A stretch of DNA of 64,000 nt. Origin: Papaver somniferum (lineage: Eukaryota > Streptophyta > Magnoliopsida > Ranunculales > Papaveraceae). The notes beneath the pieces are model-generated. The model made no database searches, was not told the origin of the DNA, and saw only the letters and a program-made list of their open reading frames with translations. The stretch covers positions 13,598,063-13,662,062 of the forward strand of contig NC_039362.1 of assembly GCF_003573695.1 (NCBI RefSeq), given 5' to 3'. The position numbers and the translations under genes are program-made. This document shows, one piece after another, positions 25,801 through 36,945 of this stretch. Numbering within the stretch: position 1 is the stretch's first letter; each line of letters begins with the position of its first letter.

Positions 25801-26663
25801 TCCTTTGATTTAATTTAACATTTAGAAACGGTTTAAAAAGAGGTACCCCGGGTGCATATGGCTTAATTTCAGGTGGAGCCCATTCATCGGGAACTTTCAT
25901 GAATTTGTCGAAGTCATCAAATAAGTTGACTGCAAATATATGGGCTTTGTCTAATTTGTAGCCATGAGTCCTCTCCTTGGCAAGCTCAGCTTCCTGTAAC
26001 AGTAAAAGTAAGTAAAGAGCCACATTATATTTACAATTACAAATTTTAGGGAAAATTACACAATAGGTACATTAAATGACAACTTAATCTCAACTAAATC
26101 AAGTTCCCCCAAGTTGAAAAATATTGGGGAATCTAGGTATATGGTTAATAATTGAACCAATCTAGGTTTCATTAATAAATCAAGATCGAGTAAGAGGAAA
26201 TACCTGAGGAGTATTATATTCGATGTAACAATAACCTAGAGTTTTCTGTGTTTCAGGATTAACAGGCATCCATAACCCATCTTCCTTAATAATACCAATC
26301 TGACTGTAAATCTTTTTAACAACGCCTTCCAACTTATCATATTTCTCGGGAGGAACTACTGGAAGATTATCAACAACAATTATATTACCAAATCCTGATT
26401 CAAACTCTAAACTATCTTCCTGACGGAGTTTTTCTTCATCGTCGCTGAAATGAAATATAAACAAAAAAAACATTAAAATCCATCTCTAAGCATGAGAAAA
26501 GAAAAATCAACAAACAAAATCAGCGGTTAAAAGGGATTTACCTTGGAATACCAAAATCTTCACCAGGTGGTAACTGAATCGAATCTAGATCAATTTGTCT
26601 AATATCAATTCCAAGTCTATTTCCAATAGCTTCAATGTCTGTCATCGACATACCTTCCACCAT
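22898..26663 (-). CDS. EIF3B: Eukaryotic translation initiation factor 3 subunit B
   Basis: Scaffold subunit of the eIF3 complex that brings mRNA and Met-tRNA to the 40S ribosome in the cytosol (known family role). Eleven exons: 26663-26542, 26444-26204, 25993-25847, 25416-25288, 25150-25022, 24929-24846, 24755-24631, 24531-24333, 24253-23721, 23441-23333, 23242-22898. All joins keep frame, giving 720 aa, the usual plant length. Domains seen: RRM (about 60-145) with RNP2-like IIVVDNLP and RNP1-like GYCYIEY; a beta-propeller with WD-like blades (about 150-600), including FVQWSPLGTYLATVH and ALYWSPSGRFVLLAG; and a charged C-terminal helix ending in an acidic tail (residues 606-720). The donor of intron 9 (23720) lies in a 109-bp tandem duplication that supplies a second identical-looking donor. 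Confidence 0.95.
23511..23728. repeat. Tandem duplication of 109 bp spanning the eIF3b exon 9 splice donor
   Basis: Two head-to-tail copies (23511-23619 and 23620-23728) that differ at only a few positions. The distal copy includes the last 8 bases of exon 9 and the donor of intron 9. The other copy therefore carries a decoy exon end and donor inside the intron. Confidence 0.9.
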
Positions 26664-27840
26664 GTTTGATTTGTTCAGAAGAAAGCTACTGCGGTGAATC
26701 TCAAACCCTAAATCAAAACCCTGCAGGGAAGAAGGAGAGATAGAGTATGAGGATAGATGAAGAATAAAATTTGGTGCTAGCTAGGGTTTCTGAGATATAC
26801 TTCTTTTGCTAGTTTCTAGCTCGGTAACAAATAAATAAACCCAATAGCGGGGATGTAGACCAGGTAAGCCCATAAGGCTACGATTTAGCCCAGCTAGCTG
26901 TATCCAAGTGAAAATAATGAGAATGAGTGGAAAGATGCCACCTAGGCCTATCCCTATGTACCATGTCAAAAAAATTCTATTAGCCAAGTGGCATGACAAA
27001 TCAGTCACGTCACTACGGTATAACGACCGATATTGTCAATAGCACCAATAACAAAAACTTTATCACTGGATAGAAAGTTAATATTGCTCGATGGAATGTC
27101 TAGCGCCAACGAATAGTTCGTTCTCGCCTATTAGGTAATATTTTAAACTTAAAATTTACATATAATTTTTTTTACTAAATTTTTTTCTCTATTTCTTTCT
27201 TTCTCAAACTCTAAAATTTTCTCAAATGGCAGAATTTCAAACCCAAATTAATTTGGTAATACAGCCTGATTTTCTGGAGTAATATTTGACGATGTTGTTA
27301 GGAAGATATGTGATAATGATAAAGAAATAGGTAAAAAGCAAAGAAGTCTTCAGGTTTTGGATATTAGCCAACTCAAACATGCAGCTAAGAGAAGACAAAG
27401 AAACTTTCAAGCAAGGAAAATCAAAGCAAAGCAAATTTGAAGAGAAAGAAGAAGATAAACAAGGGAACACAGTACATGAGCGTATTGATTAGAAGTTATG
27501 TGAAACAAAGAAGATAATCAAGATGAAAAACATTGTCCCGAAATTTTATTTTTGAAGTCTATATTTTAAATTATTATTATCTAATTTTATGTCTTATAGA
27601 ATGACTATTAATGATTAGTTCGAAGTTTAATGAATTTGAAAATCTGACTCGTATTATTGAGAATTAAGCTTATATTTTATTCTTAATTCAGTTTTACAAT
27701 TTAACTAAAATTACATTTTAATATTAACTAATAAAGTAAAAAAATATTAAGAAATTAGATATTAAAAAATAATTTAAAAAAAATAGTCTTCTACCTAGGC
27801 TTAAGTCGGCAATTAAGAAATTAAAACAATATTGGATTAT
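26664..27840. other. eIF3b upstream region and AT-rich intergenic DNA
   Basis: The first 150 bp upstream of 26663 should be the eIF3b 5' UTR and promoter (purine- and pyrimidine-rich leader, no clear TATA). From about 27120 to 27780 the sequence is strongly AT-rich with no supported gene, RNA or terminal-repeat element. Confidence 0.4.
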
Positions 27841-28800
27841 ATTTGGGCAACACTCTTAAAATCTCAATACAACTTCCATCTTGGAAGTTTTCTCCGTTGA
27901 TGCGGCGCTATTCCACCTGACACCTTTGTTCAATGTCCACCATGGTTTTACCACCCTTCATGTTCCGACCCGCTTACATTACTAAAGCAACATACTTAAT
28001 AATTTCCTCATTGATCACATTGAAGCAGTGACTTAACGTGTTCGCATCGCGATTATAGAGCTTCATTGTTTCGTAGTGAAATTTCACAAATATGTTTTCT
28101 CAAAATGTTATGGCTTGTAGTGCAGCACTAATGATAAGACGTTGATTAAAAAATACATAATTCCTGCAAATACATTCATCTTCCACAATTTTTAAATTTT
28201 GGAATCCGTCTTCTTATGATTGTTGGATAGAACCAATGTAGTCAATATCGGTCGTATCGGCCGATATATCGGGGATATTTCGGATATCGGCCCAGAACGA
28301 TACGATAAGAAGGATATCGGGGATACGATATTCGCCCGATAATATCGGCCGTTTCGGTCAAATATCGGTCGTATTGGTCGATGCGAAATTTTCCTATATT
28401 TCCTGATATGAGACGGTATTGGTCGTTTTCTATAAAGTTTAAGGGTAATTTTGGCGAAGAAAGTCTTCCGGGTGGTAGTAGAGGTGCATGTAGCTCTCGA
28501 AGCAAGTCTACTAAAGTTACTCTTTTGTTTTTTTTTGATAAAATTGATGTTATCTATTATATCTTATCCGAAAATGTGTGGAGAAATGTTTAATATAAAA
28601 TTATAGTCTCTAAATCTAGAACCGATATTTCAACGATAATATCCCCGATATAAAATCGTACCAGTGTATCGGTCCCGGCCGAGATGAACCGATATCCGAT
28701 ATTAACTACATTGGATACAACACGCTTTTTTTTGTCTTCTGGGGTTTCAAAACGACATAAATGTTTTGCACAACTTGCCTTTTTTTTGAAGATTTGAAGT
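27841..28800 (-). pseudogene. PIF/Harbinger ORF1-type remnant, split by a MITE
   Basis: Minus-strand sequence resembling the ORF1 (Myb/NAM-like DNA-binding protein) region of PIF/Harbinger transposons, with KKASCAKHLCRFETPEDKKK readable near 28730-28790. It matches in layout the better ORF1 remnant at 30200-31100. The frame is interrupted by an inserted MITE at 28234-28712 and by stops on both sides, so it is not functional. Confidence 0.5.
28234..28712. mobile_element. Mutator-like MITE rich in ATATCGG
   Basis: A 479-bp non-coding element with terminal inverted repeats: left caatgtagtcaatatcgg, right reverse complement aatgtagttaatatcgg. It is flanked by 9-bp direct repeats, ggatagaac (28225-28233) and ggatacaac (28713-28721), with one mismatch. 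Nine-base target duplications point to the Mutator superfamily. The inside is built from short ATATCGG/CCGATAT-type words in both orientations, so it should fold strongly. It interrupts a Harbinger ORF1 remnant. Confidence 0.75.
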
Positions 28801-29318
28801 ATAAAATTAGTCATAAAGTAAACTTCAGTATCAACGGTCATTGTTACGCTCATGGGTATTATTTTGCAGATAGAATCTATCAAAAATGTCTAACTTTAGT
28901 TAAATGTTATCGCCAGTCCCCTGCTAGCGAATTGGGTCGTTTATATACGTATTTTAATAGTAAACGGATAATATTGAGGAAGGATGTGGAACAGGCTTTT
29001 GGAATTCTGAAGTGGAAGTTCACCACCATTTGTGGACCTTATTGTGGTCTTAGTGCTCGTGACATACATAAGACTATGCTCACTTGCATAATTATGCATA
29101 ACATGGTAATTCAAGAAACTCATCGTAAGAGGGATTAGACTAACCATGAAGATGAAGATTTAAGGCATGAGGTTCAACCAGAAAGAGGATTACCTGCAAG
29201 GAACTATGCGCAAATGACTAGTTATATTGAGAACAAATTTTTATATGACAGGTTACAGGAAGATCGGCAAGCAAATACGTGGGTAGAGTTTAGAAGAACG
29301 AGAAGGCGAATGGATTAA
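28800..29318 (+). pseudogene. PIF/Harbinger DDE transposase C-terminal fragment
   Basis: Plus-strand fragment of about 170 codons from a PIF/Harbinger (ALP1/HARBI1-like) transposase. It reads from INGHCYAHGYYFADRIY through the conserved KDVEQAFGILKWKF block (which includes the last acidic catalytic residue region) to a tail ending RRTRRRMD. One stop (TAG at about 29136, where tryptophan is usual) breaks the frame. The N-terminal half is missing. Confidence 0.85.
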
Positions 29319-29612
29319 TGTTAGCTAGATAAATTTATTTTTAAAATTATTTTAAGTTTATTTGTTTAGTTTTGAAATCATTTTAAAGGTTTTAAGTTTT
29401 AATGCTTATGGTTAAAATTACCCAAATTGTTTGAATCGTTTAAGGTTCTAGTTTACGTTTTCACTTGACCAAGCGACCTAGAAGGCACCAAGCGGCCTAG
29501 GGTGCATCGAGCGCCCTAGACTATACCGTCAACTATCCCTATATATACCTACCAATTCAGCCATTTCAAAATCACACCTTCATTCAAGATTTTCTCTATT
29601 TTCCAGGTAATT

Positions 29613-29940
29613 CATGGATGATCCAAGCTTTACTGAAGATGAAGATCTATCTATTTGTAGAAGAACGACAGATGAATGGTTTACCCAGTATGAGTTATTG
29701 GGGGAAATTTCATGAAACCTTATGCACAGACACAGGGAATCCTCATCATAAGTATCGATTGGGTTGCTTTGTTTTTTCGATTCATGACTATCAAAAAAAG
29801 AAGTTGTGGATTTGATAGCTATGAGACAGTCAAACGATATTGTCTTATAGGTGAAACCAATGCTGATATGGGAGTGCAAGCTCGAGGAGAATGGAAAAGA
29901 TGAAAAGGATTTTTTTTTAATACGAAGCGCACTTCTAAAT
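29613..29940 (+). pseudogene. PIF/Harbinger ORF1 (Myb-like) N-terminal remnant
   Basis: Begins MDDPSFTEDEDLSICRR on the plus strand and continues in broken frames with Myb/NAM-like words (YWGKFHETLCTDTGNPHHKY). A TATA-like tatatata (about 29541-29546) and a leader precede it. Stops appear after about 35 codons. It lies downstream of the transposase fragment and probably comes from a separate Harbinger copy. Confidence 0.5.
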
Positions 29941-30179
29941 CTTAAGGAGGTTTCTCATAACTCGTATGAGATGTTAGTTTTTAATGGGATGTTGGTTAGT
30001 TTTAATGGGATGTTGTCAAGTTTAAGTTTGAATGAGATGTTGTTTAATTTTAATTTTATGTGTATTTTCATGCAAACCATTTATGTATTTCAAAATCCAA
30101 GTAATGGAAAACTACTAATCATTCATTAAACAAACTACTATATTTTAATTAAAATTAAAGCTGATACATTAAATAATGA

Positions 30180-31200
30180 AGTAGTTTTACTTCATCGTGT
30201 TCTGATCCATCAGCTTCATCTATATCTTGAACTCCAAATTGTCGTTCCAAATTTCTCTTGTTATATTTTTCTTCCAACTCTTCTGCTAACCTGTCAAATT
30301 TCATCTTTCATACCATTTTTTGTCACTTGGTCGCTATTGAGGTGTTTGCACCAAGAATATTATTCTTGTCGTAGTCTGCAAAAAACATGTCTTGAGTTTG
30401 ACAATGTTTTTTCATCTCCCTGGTTATGAGTTTCCGACCAACTGTTGTTTGTTTTTCGACGGTCTTCTGATGATCCATAAAAGTTTTCAAAAAAACCTTC
30501 AGTTTCTTTTCCTTCTTGTGCAACTTTTATCGCTACTTTTATACTTTTTCTCTTCATATCTTAACCGCCGCATTGATATTCGAGTTGGAATTTTGGTTTT
30601 TTATGGTGTATGGTGAAGAAAATGGATTATTTGGAGGTGGTTGAGATGGTTGTCAACTTGGTGTTGAAGTAGATCGAAGAAGTGTATGGTGACCTTTCAG
30701 GTACGTGCTGCAAATTTGATAACACGTCTGGATTATATTTAGGCAACACTTTCAAAATATGATAACAACTTTCATAAACAAATTTTTTCCCATGATTGTG
30801 ATGCAATCATTACTTAACGTTCCACATTAACATCGACAAGACCGCTCGCTCGACCACGATCATGTTGCATTATCATACCAATATACAAGGAAATCTGGTT
30901 GTTAATTGCAACAAAGCGGCCCGACAATCCATTTGCATTACAATCGTTGATGTTCATTTTTTCTTCATGAAACTTATGAAATACGTTATCCCACAACTTG
31001 TTACTTGGTTGTTGGGCACCACTAATATTTGTATAAAGTACACATAGTTTCTGCAAATGCTTTCATCTTCCCTTATGTTAAATTTGTACCCTCATTTGAG
31101 AATCATATTGAGAATCGATATTCAAAATATTACACAATAGTAGTGAATTGTAGAGAAGATGGAATTGGATGATAAAATTTGCACTAGATTATCACAAATG
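30180..31200 (-). pseudogene. PIF/Harbinger ORF1-type remnant
   Basis: Minus-strand ORF1 remnant. Readable blocks are LSGRFVAINNQISLYIGMIMQ (first 20 residues characteristic of the Myb/NAM-like domain, 30830-30960) and a basic C-terminal block (30320-30560, beginning KRKSIKVAIKVAQEGKE). Frames are broken by stops. The flank at 31285-31477 has the AT-rich, hairpin-forming character of a Harbinger terminus, but I cannot fix the end. Confidence 0.5.
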
Positions 31201-32109
31201 TGAGAAGTGAGAAGAGTAAATAAAGTGTAAGTTGAAATGAAATTGAAATTGGGTGTTTATATGGGGATGGTTTATGGTCTTTGGATTGGACATACTGGGC
31301 GATGTAGTTTGCACCGAGCGGTCGAGTCTTTACTGCTGGAGGCCTACACTACACCAAGCGGCTTAGTTCCAACCGAGAGGTTGTGACTCCACCACTCTGT
31401 AGGGACTAAACCTCCCCTGGTTAAGTGGCAAATTTGCCACGTAGCCATATTTTTTTGCCACTTTGATATATCCATAGTATTAGAGCATAGTCGGTTGAAC
31501 CCACCAAGCGTTGGTATATCAGGGTTGGTTGTCATATTTTAGTATCAAAACTCATCTAGAGTCGCTTCATTAAACACTAGAGTCAACTTCGTTTAGGTTA
31601 GACTAGAAAGTCTAAGAATGTTGAGACATACAAGTATTACTCCGAAGACCTAAAGAAAGTGAAGAAGTAGCGACTGCAACGACGACATCATCCTTCCTCT
31701 TGAGGTTAGTAGTATTGACTTGATCTTGTTTCTATTCCTAACGTATATTTCAAGTCGCTTTACATTGAAAACATAACATGCGAATATATATACATATGAA
31801 ATTCTAGTGTTAGACTTGGTCATAATAGTATGATCAAAGTATTAAGGAATTATATTATAAAGTATAACGTTTATCTTTTGAACTTCGTAAATGCGACATG
31901 ACATAATATATTGTATTTACTTACTTAATTATGTGTGCATTATATAGGTGTGATTTCATACTAGAAAACTATGTATTATTACATTAGTTTAAGGAAGTAG
32001 TTGTATGAACTTGTTTCACAATCGAAAGTGAAATCATGATGTGTTGATCCGGTTCTTCGTTGAATATTTTGATTGATCAATACAAGATGACTATGTAGAA
32101 ACCAATATT

Positions 32110-32460
32110 AACTTTGGTTGAGAGTTGAGTTATAATCGGTCATATCCTATGATAGTAGCTAGTTGTAATCGGTTACAAGTTACTTTGGGAATCAAGGTGC
32201 AAGCTATATTGGAATGCAAGTTGTAACCGGTCACAAGTTACTTTGGAATCCAAGGTATAACCAGTCACAAGATGAACTGGGAAGTTAGTTGTAATCAGTC
32301 AAATGCTACCTTTGGAAGCAAGGTGTAATCGGTCACAAGCTATTTCGGGAAGCAAGGTATAATCGGCCACAAGCTACTTTGCGGGGCAAGGTGTAACTGA
32401 TTACAACTTATCTTGGGAATCATGTTATATCCGATCACAACATATTTTGGAGTAATGGTA
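32110..32460 (+). repeat. Degenerate minisatellite in the U3 of the solo LTR
   Basis: About eight diverged repeats of roughly 35-45 bp around the word gtaatcggtcacaagctac, with variants such as gtaaccggtcacaagttac. They occupy the same LTR region where the related LTR at 2606-5116 carries a different repeat (gtacgcatac variants). Confidence 0.7.
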
Positions 32461-33081
32461 TAATGGATTTAATGAGCAAAACCAAGTTTCCATGGTTCAC
32501 ATATTTCTTCATGATGTATATGATTTGGCGTTTAGGGTTTGCCAAGATGAAAAGCTTCTAGATGTCGACATTATTTTAACATGTACTCAACTCTTATCAT
32601 AAATTGTTCAAAGATATTCCTTGATACTCAAGGTGATCCCATACCGAAAAATTGAAAAGCATTTAATTATGATTTTCATAATATATGTTTTAATTACCAG
32701 CAATTAAAGCATATCCTCTGGAAAATATTATTGGTTAATGTGCTAGGTTAATGATAAAAGTTTTCTAAGGGAGTTTTCGGAAATATGGTTTGGTAATTAA
32801 TTAGAAATAGGAAAACCGAAATTAGGTATTTTAATGTTAATATCTTGAGAATATTTTCGGTTTTGTAATTTCCTTGTTGTCCAACCAACCTTGGTCTATA
32901 AATAGTTGAGTTTTCATTTCTTCAAACTATCCTAAGAGCCAGGCAAACTTCATTCGTATATTCTCTGGTGGAGTCGTCTATTCGGAGAGGAAAGTATTCT
33001 AACTAGGCGAAATCTCTTATGACCGCTCGTTTAAAGACTTCTATGGGATCAAGAAGCTTTACGAGTATCATTGGTAGGAAA

Positions 33082-34689
33082 TGGTGTGACAGGCAAAGAC
33101 ACACAAAACTTGCAAGTATACAAGGCCAAGTTTATAGAATAGAAGGAAAGCAGGGGAAAGTCCACAGGGAGTGGGAGCACTATAAGAGAAACCTAAGCTA
33201 ACAATGGTGACAATGCAAAGCAAAGCAATATGGCATATAAAGTGGCAGAAGTAAAGAACTAAACAGTTAACACAACAAAGCAGTTAACACAAGATGGCAA
33301 AACAGCAAGGAATAGATGGCAGATGATATAAAATAACAACAACAAGGAACCAAGGCTGTAAGCCAAGGGCAGAGGGAGATTTTGTGCACTGTTTTCAGTG
33401 CACAGAGACTACAAAATGCAAGAACTAAGCAAAACAGTAAAGGAAAGTAACTGAATTTGAAGCAAAGCAAGACTGAAAATGTAAGTGACTGAGAAGGAAA
33501 TTGTGGCTAAGCCAAGGCTTAGATTCCACCTTGTGTCCTAATCAAATAGCAAATTCCTAGATTGAGTTGAGTCCTATGCATACAATAGAAAGGAAAGAAA
33601 AAAACAGCTTGCTAACAGAAATACCCCTAGTATTGACTGTCTTTTGACAGCACAATCAATCACAAGCAATCATAGCACTGCTTTCTTCCCAATGCACAAG
33701 AAAAACAAGCATATGGCATCCTATCCTAGCAATTTTACCATTTGACAGTGCACCAAGGCTTCATCAAAGCCTTAGCTTGTTGCTAATTAGCTCATACTAC
33801 ACATGTTAACAGCATCAACATTCATAATATATGATAAATTAAACACAATAATCAACATTCAAGATAAAAATCAAAACATCACAACTTTCACTGTTAACTG
33901 CATAGATGAACTGAAATTTGGAAATTGTGACATAAAACAGAACAAAGTGTTTTTCTGGCTAGTCCAGAGATCATCCCCCCTCTAATTCACAACCCTTACA
34001 CCTATTTATACCAATAAACAAAATCCCCCAAAAATCAGGACCACATCAGTCCAATTAGGGTTTGGTGAAAATACAAAATAAATCATAGAAAATCCTACCT
34101 AACTATGATAACAACCCTAATAGACTAACCCATGCTTCAATTAGACGTTCCATCACTTTCCCCCCCAAAATCCCCAATTTATGAAATTAGGGTTTGATAA
34201 AAAATGAAATCAAATCATACCTAATCTCTATGGTGTTTTGCAGGAGCTTCAGATTTTGATGCGCGATGAAGGAGCGACCATCGGATGATGAGATGGATCC
34301 AATCCGACGGCTGAAGATGGAGGCGATTTTGGTTATAGAAAATGGGTTTGGGTAAGGGTTTTGGGCCTTGGGTATGCCAAGCCCATATCTTCTTTAAGAA
34401 CAATTCTTCCTTCTTGAGCCCATTCCTAACTTTTTGGTCTTGTGCTCCATTCTTTGCGGCTTCCTTGCGTAATTTCTTCCGGCTTTTCACTACTCTTCAA
34501 CTCTTTTCCGCTCCGCAAGTTATCCAGACTTTATTTATTACCTAAAAATGCAAAATTAAGTAAGAAAAATATTTATTCTTGAAAACAATGAAAATACAGA
34601 ATATGGGATAAAATGTAGAATTAATGCACAAAAGATGAGTTAAATGCCAACAAAAAGGGATAGATATATACAATATTTGGCACTCATCA
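33082..34689 (-). repeat. Athila-type solo LTR nested in the SIRE LTR
   Basis: A 1608-bp insert flanked by perfect 5-bp target duplications ggaaa (33077-33081 and 34690-34694). On the minus strand it begins TGATGAGTGCC and ends CA, the TG..CA ends of an LTR. The TGATRRRTGYC-like start resembles those of the two Athila-type elements further right (TGATAGGTGTC, TGATAGACAC). No primer site, gag or pol is inside, so it is a solo LTR. Confidence 0.8.
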
Positions 34690-35882
34690 GGAAACTAGAT
34701 AGTTGTATTGTTATTTTAGTTTCCGACTATTGATTTGATTGACTAACGGGTGTTGTAACTTTGATTGCACCTAGTTTGATTATTATTGAGAGCCTTCTCT
34801 TCTGATATAAGGGTCACTCAAACCAGATCAAAGTATCGACGGGTTCTTTAGAACTATTTTCGGATCTAAAGACATCTTGTGATAATCCATTGTTAACAGA
34901 CTCCGTTTTGTGCGTGATTGATCACAAGAGGATTCAAGTGATGTTGTGCAGGTTATTGAAGGCAATAAAAGATTTGAAGACGAAGAAGAATTCTTATTAG
35001 TTTTCGTATCTTGTGGATTCAGTGCACAAACCTTGATCGGCTGGGATCCAACTAGAATCGTGTATATCCTTGATAGACTTGATTAAGTAGTTGCGTAAGA
35101 TCAACATCGACTTATAGTTCCTCTTTGAAATCTATATTGATTGTATGCGAATCTATAATTTGATTAATATGGTAATCAATGTTTAGGTTGATCTTACCAG
35201 ACAAAGGAGTTTGTTAGTTTAAACGAAAGAGCCTTTGTAAACAACTCACATATCTTTATAGCAAAGATTGATTAGAGTGGTTACCAAACAGATTATTCTT
35301 TTACTGTTTGGAAAACAATCCAAGGATTTGTTATTCATGAACGTGACTCTCGAAGTCGAAGGCGCGGGGATACTGACGAAACTAAGTAGCTAGGGGTAGT
35401 CTTCTTGGTATCAACTATACGAAGTTGGTATTAGATTTTGTATAACGGCTTAATTATGAGAGTATTCAAACTAGACAAGGTCCCGGGGTTTTTCTGCATT
35501 TGTGTTTTCCTCGTTAACAAAATCTTGATGTGTCGTTTACTTTGTTTTCCGCATTATAATTGTTATCATAATTAAGTAATTACATACGTACATTAACTCC
35601 ATAACACTTGATATTAATCCTATAGAATTTCGGTTTAATACCGTACCTATTATCAAGTGAACACTTCGTTGTCGTATCGTCTCGATCTTGAATCCATAGT
35701 CAATCACACAAGTGATCTTGTTGTTGTATTGTCTCGATCTAGTATCCATAGACGATCACACGAAGTGTGTACCGAAGTTGTTGTATTGTCTCAACTCTGT
35801 TCATAGACTATGACACTTGGTAAAGGACTTATAAGTTGATAAACAAAAGATTGTGGTGTATTTGGTTACCCTCGTCTTTTCA

Positions 35883-36945
35883 CATAATGAATGCAAAAGT
35901 GGAAAACTTGGAAAAAATCCATGCCCATATATAGGAACCTTCCTTAATAACTCTTTGATTTTCGACAACATGTTGGTTTTCTATCAACTCATCCATGTTC
36001 ATATTTGCAGCCATGCTCTTTGAAAAATTGGAACAGTAATGAAAACTATGGAAGTTATGTGAGTTTGAGAAATTCTAAAAAGAATTAAGAATTCTGGTGT
36101 CGGTTGAAATGAATTTGAAGTTGAGTATTTATAGTAGGGTTGTCAATGGGTACCCATTACCCGGAACCGGAACCGGACCCGTTAGATTCGGGTCCGGTTC
36201 TGGGTCCTAAAACTGAACCCATTCCCGAATGTTAACAGGTCCAAACGGGTAATACCCGCCGGGTACCCGGTTATTTATCCTCTTATTCATCTTTTTCGCA
36301 AAATTATAGTTATTTTGTTTGTTTCGTCTTTGAATTTTTTTTTTCATTTTTCATTTTTTTCTTACATTTAATCTTTATTAGTACACTAATAAAGAAATAA
36401 CAATAAATTTTTAAAACAAAATAATTTAGATTCAAGTTAAAAAGAAAAAGAAATTAAATTTTAAGATTTTTTTATAGTTTTTTTAATATCCAACGGGTAC
36501 GCGAGACTTTAAACGGGTCCGGTTCTGGGTCCATAAATTTAGGAACCTGACCCAAGACCATTAGGAACCGGACCCGACCTTTATAAGTAGGGTCCGGGTC
36601 TAGTGATACCCGGAAGGACCCGGTCCCATTGATAACCCTAATTTATAGGGGTGAGAATTCCTAACCGTTGGATGAAAAATAATTAAGCGATGTTCACAAC
36701 AACGAGCAATGGAAAGACTAGCATTGTCGCTCTTCTTATCGCCGAGTGTTTTTAAGAGCATCGAGCGACGGAGTCCCTATCGCTCGCTAGATACTCCATC
36801 GCGTGTGCCTAAGTGGAATATCTGCCACTTGGGCACATATGTTTTCCACTTTTCCATACCCATAGTGGGTGCAAAAGTGGTAAACCGCTTGACATGGCAT
36901 ATGCATATGAATAGGCATGACGGTACTAAACTGAATTTTGAGGCT
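35883..36945 (-). pseudogene. PIF/Harbinger end with ORF1 N-terminus remnant
   Basis: Minus-strand start MAANMNMDELIENQ at about 36014 with a leader resembling that of the other ORF1 remnants. It is cut at 35883 by the SIRE solo LTR and its upstream region is split by a hAT-type MITE. The stretch 36790-36930 forms hairpin-prone repeats (ccacttgggcaca, ccacttttcca) like the termini near 31400-31470. It abuts the truncated gypsy RNase H near 36945. Confidence 0.45.
36135..36640. mobile_element. hAT-type MITE rich in GGGTACCC/CCGGAACCGG
   Basis: A 506-bp non-coding element with terminal inverted repeats TAGGGTTGTCAATGGG and (right end, reversed) TAGGGTTATCAATGGG. It is flanked by perfect 8-bp target duplications atttatag (36127-36134 and 36641-36648), the hAT hallmark. 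Subterminal regions are built of ccggaaccgga/gggtccggtt words on both arms around an AT-rich core. Confidence 0.9.

Larger units (their letters stand above)
31478..35882 (+). repeat. SIRE-type copia solo LTR (plus), interrupted by a nested LTR
   Basis: Starts TATTAGAGCATAGTCGGTTG and ends ACCCTCGTCTTTTCA, matching both ends of the SIRE LTR at 2606-5116. Without the nested insert (33082-34689 plus its target copy) it is about 2.8 kb. Flanks are catag (31473-31477) and cataa (35883-35887), an imperfect 5-bp target duplication. No copia internal sequence is on either side, so it is a solo LTR left by recombination, sitting in Harbinger sequence. Confidence 0.8.

Noticed and set aside
28242..28505. 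Tyr/Arg-rich ORF (RYDRYLTETADIIG..) on the minus strand
   Set aside because: It is a translation of the ATATCGG repeats inside the MITE, not a gene.
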